The notes under the pieces: model-generated
Told to the model about the DNA's origin: nothing
Seen by the model: the letters and a program-made list of their open reading frames with translations, nothing else
Databases searched by the model: none
Made by a program: the position numbers and the translations under genes
In this document: positions 23,731-33,899 of the stretch, one piece after another
Layout: each line of letters starts with the position of its first letter
How positions within the stretch are numbered: the stretch's first letter is position 1
NCBI RefSeq assembly: GCF_000524195.1
Contig: NW_020170446.1
Span: forward strand, 200,798-264,797
From: Echinococcus granulosus
Taxonomy: Eukaryota; Platyhelminthes; Cestoda; Cyclophyllidea; Taeniidae
Direction: 5' to 3'
Length of the DNA stretch: 64,000 bases

Positions 23731-24855
23731 ATGACTAGCACACCAGCAGTGGTGATCGATGTGGGCTCCGGTCTCTGTAAAGCCGGTTTCGCAGGTGAAG
23801 ACGGCCCCATCAGCGTCTTCCCTTCCATTATTGGAAGACCAAAAAATCCTCAGATGATGGTTGGAGTGAGAAAGCCGGAATACTTTGTTGGTCATGCGGC
23901 CCAACAAATGCGAGGTGTTCTGACACTTCAGTATCCTGTCGAAAATGGTGTGATTAAAAACTGGGACGACATTGAGAGAATCTGGTATCATACATTTTAC
24001 AATGAGCTCCGAGTACATCCCGAAGACCAGGCCTGCTTGTTAACGGAAGCTCCGCGTAATCCAAAGAGCAATCGTGAGAGGATGTGTGAAATGATGTTCG
24101 AAAGGTTCAATATCCCTGGACTTTACATAGCCATTCAAGCAGTCATGTCGCTGTATTCTTCAGGAAAAACGACCGGAGCTGTTTTGGATATTGGTGATGG
24201 AGCCACTCACATAGTTCCCATTTTTGAAGGTCATGGACTAAACCACCTAATCCTTCGTCTGAATTTCGCCGGTCGTGATATTACAGATTACTTGAATAAA
24301 CTTCTCCTCAAGCGGGGATACAGTATGGTGTCTTCAGCCGAGCTGGAAGTTGTTCGCGACATCAAGGAACACCTGTGTTATGTGGCTGTGGATCCGGAGG
24401 AAGAGTTCAAACGAGCTCAGGTCGATCCAAGTATGGAAAAACACTATGAAATGCCCGACGGACAGTTGATTCATGTGTCAACTGAGAGGTTCCAGAGTCC
24501 TGAAATACTCTTCAGCCCACAGTTGATTGGTCGAGAAATTTACGGTATTCATGAAGCTCTCCACCACGTTATTGAAGGCTGTGAGATTGATTTACGGCGG
24601 ACGATGTACAAAAACGTTGTTCTCTCTGGCGGTAGCACAATGTTTGAAGGACTAATTGAGCGTCTTCAAAATGAGGTAAATCATCTGGCCGCCAAGAATG
24701 TCAAAGTCAAGGTGAATGGTTTAGAGAAGAGAAATTATGCAGCCTGGATTGGTGCCTCTATCCTCGGATCGCTGAATGCTTTCAGAGAGATGATTATCAC
24801 GAAGGGGGAGTACGAAGAAATGGGACCAAGGATTGTCCACAGGAAATGCTTTTAA
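23731..24855 (+). CDS. Divergent actin-family protein, intronless
   Basis: A single exon encodes 374 residues, nearly the length of conventional actin. The nucleotide-binding elements are present: DVGSGLCKAGFAG near the N-terminus, GDGATH in the second phosphate loop and VVLSGGSTMFEG in the C-terminal half. The protein ends GPRIVHRKCF, the classic actin C-terminus. The first half reads like conventional actin (NWDDIERIW, LLTEAP.NPKSNRERM). Part of the second half resembles centractin/Arp1 (MPDGQLIHVSTERF, DLRRTMYKNVVLSGGS). Asn72 occupies the position of actin's methylated His73, and the DNase-loop region is altered. It may polymerise with specialised partners or act in a restricted tissue. 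Lack of introns beside intron-bearing neighbours suggests a retrogene or an old intronless paralogue. It is neither a clear cytoplasmic actin nor a clear Arp. Confidence 0.85.
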   Translation: MTSTPAVVIDVGSGLCKAGFAGEDGPISVFPSIIGRPKNPQMMVGVRKPEYFVGHAAQQMRGVLTLQYPVENGVIKNWDDIERIWYHTFYNELRVHPEDQACLLTEAPRNPKSNRERMCEMMFERFNIPGLYIAIQAVMSLYSSGKTTGAVLDIGDGATHIVPIFEGHGLNHLILRLNFAGRDITDYLNKLLLKRGYSMVSSAELEVVRDIKEHLCYVAVDPEEEFKRAQVDPSMEKHYEMPDGQLIHVSTERFQSPEILFSPQLIGREIYGIHEALHHVIEGCEIDLRRTMYKNVVLSGGSTMFEGLIERLQNEVNHLAAKNVKVKVNGLEKRNYAAWIGASILGSLNAFREMIITKGEYEEMGPRIVHRKCF

Positions 24856-25651
24856 GGCGACTAAACATTATGTTAATACTATTTTACAATCTATTGTCCT
24901 TGCCAGTTTTTTTTGTCGAAGGAAAAATAATACCTGGGATTGATAAAAATGCGTAATTTGACTGGCATGATTAACTTCATTTTTCAAGATGCCACTTTTT
25001 ATACCCTCGTATCTACAAAAAATGAGACATTAATTCAAAAATAGAACCAGAAAATCCAGGGGACGTAAGTAGACTAAGCAATCTCTGGGTAAAGACAAAA
25101 CTTTTACTAAATGCTAAAATATCACATTGACCTTTCCCCATCACAAGGGGAAGTGGATGCGCTTTGTCCTTGGATCTACAGCTATGGTCCAGAGATCTCA
25201 GGAAAGGCGGAAAAAATAGCATCATTTCATTAACTCCTATTTTGCCTAAATAGTTTAAAAATTAAGAACTTCCTGGTATATTTTGCTACTTTAGACAAGA
25301 ATTTAGAAGTCCAATTTTGTTTTTTGAAAGGGCAGATATTAAGAGGTTGAGGTTACCATGTTTCCTGCCAGCGTCACATATGCGTGACACGCGTCTTTAC
25401 CATTTTGTCATTACTAATTATGAAAAAATTGTGGGGCTGGAAGGATTTTTTTAACCTTCCGACCTACTCAAGAGATAAGAGGATCCTGTTTAGTCCTTTA
25501 GCAGCATAACTTTAAGAAGACCCTCGACTTCTGTGCACACTAATTGTTAAATTTCCTTTGAGACTCTGGTAACAGAAGTGGTGATAAAATGACCCTAAAG
25601 CAAGCAACAAAATTCTGTCCAAATGCAGTGAAAATAATTTGCTTAGGCTAT
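24856..25651. other. Intergenic, between two converging genes
   Basis: This should hold the 3' end of the actin-family transcript (plus) and the downstream flank of the minus-strand candidate gene, for which TTTATT at about 25652 reads as AATAAA on the minus strand. One copy of the GTCAC near-palindrome lies at 25373-25388. Confidence 0.35.
25373..25388. repeat. Copy of a dispersed GTCAC...GTGAC palindrome
   Basis: GTCACATATGCGTGAC is flanked by GC on the left and ACGCG on the right. It belongs with the copies at 4575, 7378, 47824 and 49980. Confidence 0.45.
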
Positions 25652-25821
25652 TTATTTTTTGCATTTTTTTGCTAGTACGGCTTGCGTAGTAAAAATTCGA
25701 CACGCCTGTGCAACTGTGGATCAGGAATTTTTTTGGCAATAAAAAGGCTACCATTTAAATCCGACGTCTTTAAGACGGCAAATATGCAAAAATCCTGCGC
25801 TACCCTTTGCTGTGCTTTCTG

Positions 25822-28800
25822 TTATACTTTACCCTCTGTTGGCCCCTCAGCACGAAATTTCAGTTGAGGTAACCACATGGATGGAATCCGCTCCGGTTTG
25901 CTTTCTAACAACAAGGCTGCAAAATCCTGGGTCTTGTCAGAGAAACCGAGTTTAAGAGGTGCGATTTTGGTGTTACTCACACCCTGTGGTGAGTAATTCA
26001 ACAATAAAATAGTCACGTCGCAACAGAGGTTTTACAAACTTCCTGTTTATAAAAACTGGGAAAAATGATCATTAAAAATGGAAAATACCCTGGAATCAGT
26101 ATCAAGTTACATGAAACAAGGTTGCCATGTTTGTACAATGCCGAAGAATTTAATTGTCTGCGGCTTTAAGAAGTATGTAGTTGGTGCACTTAGATGTACG
26201 TCTGGAAAGGCGCAACTAAAAATAAATTTATTTTCAAAGTAGGTGAAGTCGATGCGGCTTTATTTTAGTCTTCTTATTCACGTCCGCCTCCTGATATTTA
26301 TGAACTTATTTTTGTCTGAATGTATGTTACTTTTTGAGTTCAAAAGCGCACCCACATTTTGGTGCTTTTCACGTCTCTGCTGTAAGTTAGGTGGAAGCTG
26401 GTGAATATGTACTACTGAAAAGTCCTATTTCAGTAGGCTAAAAATTCCTAAATTCTGATAGATTCTAATTATAGGGAATTGATCCGTTCTCAATAAAACC
26501 AACAACAAAAGTGGCTAGTAAATAATGGATTTGACTGAAAAGTTAAAAACTCTATGCGATCCCAACTTTTACTGCCTATTCGTTGCAAAAAAAGGGGCAA
26601 GAAAAATTTGAGAAGAGCATTAAAACATCACAGACTGGTGAGCATAAAATTACCTAGGAGAGTTAAATAGGAAGAAAAAGGGTGAATACCAAAAAGGGCA
26701 TGCCACTGTCTTCAAGTTCTGCCAGGAAACAGTTGAGTAAATCACTTTAGATCCAGTTGTTTACAACTTACCTTCGAGAACTAGATTAATACTTCTTTTC
26801 GGCACTCACTAAACCATCATTTTATGTCATCGTTAATGACTTATCGCAAAATGAACAAGAGTTGGTTGCACCAAACGCAGTTACTTGGGAGTCCCACTTC
26901 GTCATTTTGGTCTCGAATTTCCGTTTCACTCACTTAGATTGACAGTCTTCTGTTTACTCTGTCCGTTGAAAAGCACCTTCTATTAACTTTCATACATGCT
27001 ATAGCGCTCGGAGGGGGAATCGTAGTCAGGGCTCTATGTTAGAGTTAAGAAATTCCTGTTGATTTGAACAAAATCTTGAGTCCATTGTCGAGATACCGAA
27101 CAACCGGGCCATAAGGGCCACGTTTACCTCTGACATGCACCCAAGCCATGGGTTCTGTGCCACAGCGATAGAAAATAAATTCTAGTTTAAGGCTGAGCAG
27201 TTGAAAAACATTTATTACAGAGCTACTCACGATCGACTCCGGAATNNNNNNNNNNNNNNNNNNNNNNNNNNNNNNNNNNNNNNNNNNNNNNNNNNNNNNN
27301 NNNNNNNNNNNNNNNNNNNNNNNNNNNNNNNNNNNNNNNNNNNNNGGCGGCTGAGGGAAGGAAAGAAACACGAATGGCATTCCATGAAGCTATCCTATAT
27401 TCTGTGTTTAATCGAATCTTGGCTCTTTTGGTTACCGGTTTGGTAGCGGTTATGTCCACAAACAGCTCATCAAAACCTCCGTTCACCTTATCCACATTGC
27501 CAGGAAATGTCTGTAAGAATGACATTGTTTCACGCAGATTACTCACAAAAATAAGTCAACAATAAGGCATTTTGGTCATATAAACAAGAAATTTGGGAGT
27601 AAACCATTTTTTAAAAAAGTCTAGCCTAATTATAAATAAGTCCGAGCTGTTTGCTTCAAGGGGATGCTGATTCAATTGCTGAAGCATAAATAAGTAGTAT
27701 ATGTCTAGCCAACTGCATTCAAACACATTGGAAAAGTTAACAGAATCTCTGTAAGCCTACTGGTCTTACAGGTATACGCCGCTTTCGTAATCCACTGGGA
27801 TGGAAGTTATCTTGGTTTTTTTGGGGTGCATACACCTGCTTACACGGCTGTGCCGAACTCTGGATCACCACCTGCATAAAATTCTCCTTTTCGGCATTTC
27901 GCTGCCGATTTTTTCGAAACTGAATAAATCATAAGAGACTTCACTCACTGCAAGCACACCAAGCACACTAGACTGGTGATAAAAATAGAGCGAAGTCACA
28001 TAATCCGGCCGGATTAAGTTTTTGCCTATTGTTAGGAACAGACTTAGTTCCTCGGACCGACGGTAGGAGTAATAATTGGGGATTTTCAAATGTTTGGTGA
28101 TTACACAATTGAGGTAACCTCGTGGATGTGATTTGAACTAAGGGTGTTTCTTGAACCAAGTATAACTCCTTGACAAAGCGGGAAAAGCCAAATTCTCATC
28201 AAATTCGGGACAGGTGCGGGAACACAACGCACCAGCCAAAAGAATTGGGTAAAATTACTTAAATTTAGATCCTGTTTAGAAAGCCCCTCTAATTTTGAGA
28301 CTATTTGGAATTACTAGAGATAAATGAATTAAAAATAATTTTGGGGAGTAAGTGGAGGACCAAGTAGGCTCAGAGTTTTCGCCTCATAGGCACAAGCTAT
28401 CACGACTTTAGAGCTGCGGTTGTCAGTTGAGTGTGTGTGCTTCTCAAGCCGAGGTCAACTCTGTCAGAGAGCTACAGGCGTCAGTTTTGAGTCGGATTAC
28501 TTGATTAACTTTCAGAGAAGCTTTGATAGCGGAATGCTTTAAAATGCTATTTTAATGATGAATCACTCAGTGACAGGTGCATCACTTACAAATTCCCTTG
28601 GTCTCCTTTGATCTGGTAAAATAACTAGATATTAGCATGGCAACAATGCAAAATGCAAGTGGAAGGAGTCATGGGGAAACGCAAAATCCCCAATGGCAGG
28701 TATAGTTAGCTGTGGGATTAATGCAACCCACTTTTTCCCCCATGTCTTCCCCAAGTTGGCCGGGGCGATTACCACCTTGTCCTAGCATCAGACAATCATA

Positions 28801-29184
28801 TGAAAAGTGGAGGACACGTTTAGGCGATTAAGGCGAGATAACAATAAAAAGGGCAAAAGCTGGATTTATCTTGACAGTTGGAGAAAATTTTCACGATTTT
28901 GTGCAAAAAGGATACTTACAAACTCGTCCTTCTTTGGAGGAGAGTAATGCGTTGTTCAGTGGCAATCTGTCTTTAACTACCTCTGGCTTGTATATACGCT
29001 TTCTATAAATAAGGCTTAGATATTCGAGTTTTTTTCTCACCCACTACTCCTAATTTTGAGTATTCCTGGAAAAATTAATGACGATATCAAGTTTAGGAAC
29101 GAGACCAGCGTTTTCTACAAGACTTCCACCAAGATCCACTTTCGGGGTCACTATTCTCCTTTTTAACCTTTGCACTCCCTTCAT
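25822..29184 (-). CDS. Candidate multi-exon gene, unidentified, crosses an assembly gap
   Basis: On the minus strand, exon-like segments chain with consistent phase: 28920-28986 (donor GTAAGTAT, PEVVKDRLPLNNALL...), a 23-nt microexon at 28590-28612 (acceptor TTATTTTACCAG, donor GTAAGT), a large exon starting at 27510 (acceptor CATTCTTACAG) that runs into the gap at 27246-27345 and exits at 27231 (donor GTGAGT), then a segment from 27154 (acceptor CTGTGGCACAG). A last exon (25983 or 25975 down to the stop at 25822) reads TKIAPLKLGFSDKTQ and FRAEGPTEGKV and is followed by a minus-strand AATAAA at about 25652. The 27154 segment either ends at 27097 (donor GTATCT, phase fits the 25975 start) or runs to a stop at 27045. 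A likely start exon begins with ATG at 29184 (MKGVQRLKRRIVTPK), but its donor is unclear. The product looks globular; no family recognised. Confidence 0.42.
27246..27345. other. Assembly gap of 100 N
   Basis: A run of exactly 100 N, the usual placeholder for a gap of unknown size. It interrupts what looks like a coding exon on the minus strand, so frames read through it should not be trusted. Confidence 0.98.
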
Positions 29185-29980
29185 ATCAACTTTTTTTTAT
29201 TATTTAATTAGGAATAGATTTTAGAAAAACTATTGTTTGTTATATTTTGGGTTTTAAACCTATACGCTAATTTCAAAAATTCCCTTCCAAGTGTCTCAGA
29301 TATACATTTAATCACTTCAAAACGGCCCCTATTTAAAAAAATGTCGGCAATATTAAGGATTTTTCTCGTTTTGAAGTTTTTTAAAGGAAGCATGTTTTCT
29401 TATTTCCACAGATTAATCTACAAAGTAAATAAATTTTACTCATGAGGTGTATGTTACTGATATTGTAAAACAGTAGGTTGTCAAAATAATCTTATTCATG
29501 GGAAGAAAATTATCCCCTTGTATAGCTTACCCATAGGTAGCCAGGTTAACAGTTTATTCAAAGTGTACTTTCTTGTAAAATAAATAAATTAAGCATCTAG
29601 ATAGACTTTTTTAAAATATAATCATTTGCACAGGAAATGGTGCCACTCAACCGACTATACAAAGAAAGCCTTGTTCGTTTGAGAAGATAAACAAATAAAA
29701 AAGTTTTTTTAGTGATCACACGTTAAAAATTTGCTAAAATGAATAAAAACGCCATACTCCATGCAACAATGCACTCCTTTTTTTTGCTGGAAATGTTCGC
29801 GTTTAAAGGTAACAATCTTTATGGAGATTAAATGGAAAACAAGCATGCCTAACTGCGTAGGTTGAAGCGCTCACGAGTCAGACTTGTTTTTTGTTGTCAA
29901 AAAACTTTAAAACTAATTAAATAAATACAAAATAAAAACTCAAGCGTAGGGTTCTGATAAGGTCGCCTCTGATTGGATGG

Positions 29981-30181
29981 TTGGGTGCGCTCTATCTGAT
30001 TCGCTCTGCTGCCCTGTGTAATTGTTTGATGGGCAATTCCCGTCGTTTAGTGGTTACCCTACGCCCACTTACGCACACACGCACACGCAGTCGCACACAC
30101 ACATCCACACACACACACACACACAAAGCTACACAGACTAATGATTTAGGGCATACTTTTGCCTATCCATGTGAGGCATGA
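29981..30181 (+). promoter_or_regulatory. Upstream open frame overlapping the GPCR start
   Basis: An upstream frame from 29981 ends in TGA at 30179-30181, overlapping the GPCR start as ATGA. It runs through the CA repeat and would encode a His/Thr-rich peptide, unlikely to be functional. If it lies on the transcript it could act as an upstream open frame that limits GPCR translation. Confidence 0.25.
30072..30126. repeat. Interrupted CA microsatellite
   Basis: An imperfect (CA)n tract ends about 50 bases before the GPCR start codon. It is probably within the promoter or 5' untranslated region and length-variable between individuals. Confidence 0.9.
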
Positions 30182-31719
30182 GTACAAACGGTACAGAAGT
30201 GAGCCTCTCCAACGATCTACCCCGACTCCTGAAATGCTCCGTTGGCGTGGTCGTCACCTTTGGCATTATTTTTGCAAATCTAATCATCATTATTGCTCTG
30301 CTACACTCTAGGAAGTACCTCTCCAGACAAACCCGAATTTTCCTCCTTAATGTCGCTCTAGTCGACTTTCTCACCGGGCTTTGTATTGTACCCCCGCTCA
30401 CCGTGGTGGAGATATCCAACAATGCCAACTCCTACGCCAAGTTCTTTTACCTCTATTGGCTCACAGTTGGAGGATTATTGGTTAATGCTCGTGTTCTTGC
30501 ACTCGTAGTTGTGGCGTTGGACAGGTATCTTGCCATCTGCCATCCCATACGCTATCCAGATCTACTTGCTTTCTCACGAGCTCGATTAAGTCTAATGCTG
30601 TCGTGGGGCCTGGCTTTTGCTATGGCTCTGCCTCAGCTAGTCGTCTTCTCAACCGAACTTGTCCAACAACCACAAAATACAACGGAGATAACACACCAGC
30701 CTCATGATTGGACCTACACTACCTCTCCTGTGCTCCGTGGAATACTTGTATTCATGTTTTTCCTCCGCTTTGTTTTCCCTCTTACGTTAATGCTTGTGAT
30801 AAGCATTCTGGCCTTTCGAGTCGCCATTGAATCCAATGAAGGATTTCGAAATGGCGTCTTGAAAGTCAAGGAGCCGGATGTTCAAAGTAATAATGAGGAA
30901 AAGCCACCCAAAAGCTCTAATCACCCACACCGGCGCCACGGCTTAGCGCCTAATAAGATTACTTTAATGCGGATTCACCGAGGAAATTATATGGCGGAGG
31001 GTACAAAGGATTTATTTGCCCAGCTTCCAGGTACACACAGGTCGTTGAGTCGACGTACTGCCCTCCTACCCAACGTAAGTCTTGGTGGATCTCATTCCTC
31101 AGGGCACCCCTTTGATCCCAGTCGGTCATTATCACGGACTACCAGTGCACCTACTCACTCAAAAGTTCAGGAGACGTCCAGAGAAAATACCTCTGGTACG
31201 AGTACTGCGCGTAAAGCAGCCAACTCGGATGTATCCTTAAATCCTGACAGTGAAAGGACAGGAGAAAGTGAGAACACTAGCACGGAGTCCCAATCCAATC
31301 AGAGAGTCGCGTGGTGGCGATCAACACGATCACACACTCCCAGTTTTGGATTTAAATTTCCCCATAAAAAGTTAAAAGGCCTCGGTTCAATGATTCCCCT
31401 TACAACGCTCCTCGTTGCGCTCCTCATTTTCAGCCTTCCATACCAAATTCTACGGGTGTTAAAGGCCCTGTGGTTTCCACTGGACCTGCCAAACGAAGTG
31501 TTTGCACACCTCTTTTGGCTGGCCTGTACCAATGCCCTCATTAATCCTGTGATATTGACATTCTGGTCCTCGGCATGTCGAGCTAAGGTCCTTCACCTCA
31601 TCTCCTGTGGTCGATTCCGTCACAATCAGGCGGCTATCAAGAGGCTGATAATTGCCAGCTTTGGAACTGCCAATCTGCCTTATGGACGGCAAGTGCATCC
31701 ACAGATGCTAAGTGATTAA
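30178..31719 (+). CDS. Orphan class A (rhodopsin-like) G protein-coupled receptor
   Basis: A single exon encodes 513 residues with seven hydrophobic segments at about 18-42, 55-75, 88-114, 136-157, 185-213, 406-430 and 441-463. Class A landmarks are Asn34 (TM1), Asp63 in LVDF (TM2), DRY at 115-117 followed by LAICHPIRYP, Trp143 (TM4), Pro201 (TM5), Pro421 (TM6) and Asn456-Pro457 (TM7). Several are degenerate: the TM3/loop-2 disulfide cysteines are missing (Tyr91 at 3.25, none in loop 2), TM6 has FSLP in place of CWxP, and TM7 has NPVIL in place of NPxxY. Position 3.32 is Gly, so it is not aminergic. Sequons occur at Asn4 and Asn167. The third intracellular loop is long (about 218-400), Ser/Thr-rich and basic. 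It signals at the plasma membrane; the ligand is unknown. It may belong to a flatworm-specific orphan family. Confidence 0.88.
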   Translation: MSTNGTEVSLSNDLPRLLKCSVGVVVTFGIIFANLIIIIALLHSRKYLSRQTRIFLLNVALVDFLTGLCIVPPLTVVEISNNANSYAKFFYLYWLTVGGLLVNARVLALVVVALDRYLAICHPIRYPDLLAFSRARLSLMLSWGLAFAMALPQLVVFSTELVQQPQNTTEITHQPHDWTYTTSPVLRGILVFMFFLRFVFPLTLMLVISILAFRVAIESNEGFRNGVLKVKEPDVQSNNEEKPPKSSNHPHRRHGLAPNKITLMRIHRGNYMAEGTKDLFAQLPGTHRSLSRRTALLPNVSLGGSHSSGHPFDPSRSLSRTTSAPTHSKVQETSRENTSGTSTARKAANSDVSLNPDSERTGESENTSTESQSNQRVAWWRSTRSHTPSFGFKFPHKKLKGLGSMIPLTTLLVALLIFSLPYQILRVLKALWFPLDLPNEVFAHLFWLACTNALINPVILTFWSSACRAKVLHLISCGRFRHNQAAIKRLIIASFGTANLPYGRQVHPQMLSD

Positions 31720-33148
31720 GTCAGTGAGTGCAATGGGCCTGCCCAATTTACAGAAGATGATTTATTTCTCCTGTTATTGCACTTTTCTACATGCCATTTA
31801 AATTAATTGATGTAATGTTTGAGTTCCTCTGTCATTCTAGTTGACGACGAATTGGGTGAGAGGGGTGAAGGAAGCCACACCTAGCTTCCACTTTTATTTG
31901 TAAAAGTCCTCCTTATTCATGATTCCCTTGGGACAAAGAAAATTTCTCCATCTCAATCCATACCTCTTGTTACATCGCCCCATCAGAGAGTGTTTTTGGC
32001 ATTTCTTTAATTTTGTTATCGTTTTTTTTTCTCTCTTTGTGTGTTTGTATGTGTCTAGACAAGATTGGCGTTTTAAGATTTTTTTTTATACACCTTGAGG
32101 CTGTCTTTTTGCGTTCGAGCCCCAATCGTCTTCGTGTAACCTCAAATGACATTCAGGGAGGGCGCTTTTGGGAAGAAAAAAAAGTAACACCACACTATCA
32201 CCTATGCCATTTTATTTTAGAGGTTAAGTAAGTACACAACAAGCTTTTAACATGACGGTAAATATTTCTGAATTCTAAGGTCAGGCTCATATTCTCTTTT
32301 AACCATCGGTTTTCGTGTCATAAGTGTCGAGGCGGAGGAGGGGAGGGGATGCATATGCCTGCCCACTTAAAACGTCCGGAGGAATTTCAAAGCCTCTAAC
32401 ATGGTGGCGGATACGTCGTAATACCCATTGTAAAACAGAGTGTCAAAGTTTATTTTTTTTTCCTCGTCAAGAATGTTGCCACTTGTTTGTCACTTTGTTT
32501 TTACTATAACTGGGGGAGGAGGACGAGGAAAAACTAAAGTTGGTTGCATTGGCCAGCACGGAAAGACATATCAAGCAATTTAAAAGGCTTTTATTCTTGT
32601 CCAGTTGCAGTCCATGGCGCTTTTTGTTGTTCAAATTCACCTTTTATATTTCTTCTTTACCTTAGAGAATTATTATTTTATTAGGCTACTAGATTTTGGA
32701 GGAGGCAAATGAAGGAATGCCGCATGAAATCCAATTTAAGAGCCATTAAATGTGTCTCTAAAATTCCAAAATACTAACCAGGTCTTTTGAGATGACTCTT
32801 CTGAAGAAATTCCACCCATCTGTCGATTAGGTAGATCTTGTGTATGCGTGTGACCTTTTGACCTCTATGTGGGCAGTTAGACAGAGTCGGAGTTCAATCC
32901 TCTACTCTTACATCAGGATGTGAGGCTTCTTTCAGCCTTGTTTTCATTCTATAGTGAAATTTTTCTGCCTATTCACATCTTATTTTACTATGGGATTCTC
33001 AGAAAGGCAATTTTGATTTTATCTACCTTTTTTCTTTTTCTTGCTATCCTCGTATTTGTGACATGACCTTTACGAGTAGAAAATTTAAAATCCTACCTTT
33101 AGGTGAGATTTATGAAGTGAGGAAAGATTTTTTTAATCCGTGACTTAC
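31720..33148. other. GPCR 3' flank and intergenic DNA
   Basis: T-rich sequence, probably including the GPCR 3' untranslated region. No exon is supported. A GTAAGT donor at about 32231 follows only a very short open segment. Confidence 0.35.
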
Positions 33149-33198
33149 CTCGCAAGATCAGACTGCCCATCATCACTTGCGTAGCCTGAAGCATGCAT
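33149..33198 (-). CDS. Possible first coding exon, unidentified
   Basis: On the minus strand an ATG at 33198 opens 16 codons (MHASGYASDDGQSDLA) that end at a strong donor (GCGAG|GTAAGT) in phase 2. The composition and donor are good, but no downstream partner exon was found before the GPCR gene on the other strand, so this may be chance. Confidence 0.2.
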
Positions 33199-33617
33199 TA
33201 CCGCTTCAGCGGGAGTTTAAATGTCAACCCACCTGTCAGAGTTTACACTCCGTTTATCCACTCTTTTATAAAATATGGGAAAAAAAAAGATTTCATGAAC
33301 TAATAACTAGGCCGCACCTAACAGGCAATCGACATGTCAAAGGAATTGGATGGAAATGGCAAATTAGGTATTGGTATTGTAACTATTGTACCAATATGAC
33401 AGACATTTCGTGATACAAGTGCCCCAGTGGACACGCCAGGAGCAGTCTGAAACGGATTTAGCGAAATGCTCGACAGGTTGGGGCAAAAAAACCAAAACTG
33501 ACACGCAAATTAACTGCTTGTTACTTTACTTGATTGACTGACAGCTCCTAACTGTCCATCGTGTACGGAGTGTTGCCTACTGAGCATTGTGCGGTTCATT
33601 CTTCCACTTAGTGACAA

Positions 33618-33888
33618 TTAGTCTTGGATCTGTTTTTCTTTAATTTGTTTTTTTTTTGCATGATCTTCCACCCCTAGAGGCAACATAGCGTGACCGTCTG
33701 ATTTGACAGCAAAACGCTTTTGTTTTGTTGAAATAGGGATCATATCCCCAACACCACTTTTGACAAGCCACACAGTTGTTTTGAGTGGATGTCCCCTTGC
33801 CAGTCTACGGTGACTACTGGTTTTACCAATTAATTCATAACGATTAAGTTCTTGTAGGTCCTCTTTTGTGGACACTCCGCTGACGAGC
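33618..33888 (-). CDS. Candidate terminal exon, unidentified protein
   Basis: Minus-strand reading from an acceptor at 33889-33890 (TTTTTATAACAAAG) gives 89 open codons to TAA at 33618-33620. The peptide is convincingly protein-like: LVSGVSTKEDLQELNRYELIG, then a basic patch HRRLARGHPLKTTVWL, GVGDMIPISTKQKRF, and a lysine-rich end (KKKQIKEKQIQD). It enters in phase 2 with no ATG at the exon start. A weak upstream partner (about 37246-37266, donor GTGAGT, phase 2) exists but is only seven codons long. I recognise no family. Confidence 0.42.
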
Positions 33889-33899
33889 CTTTGTTATAA

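Noticed and set aside
27045..27546. Open frames read through the N gap
   Set aside because: The gap length is a placeholder, so a continuous frame across it is meaningless; only segments outside the gap bounded by splice sites were used.
32095..32135. B-box-like GTTCGAGCCCC suggesting a tRNA
   Set aside because: No matching A box or acceptor stem could be found around it.
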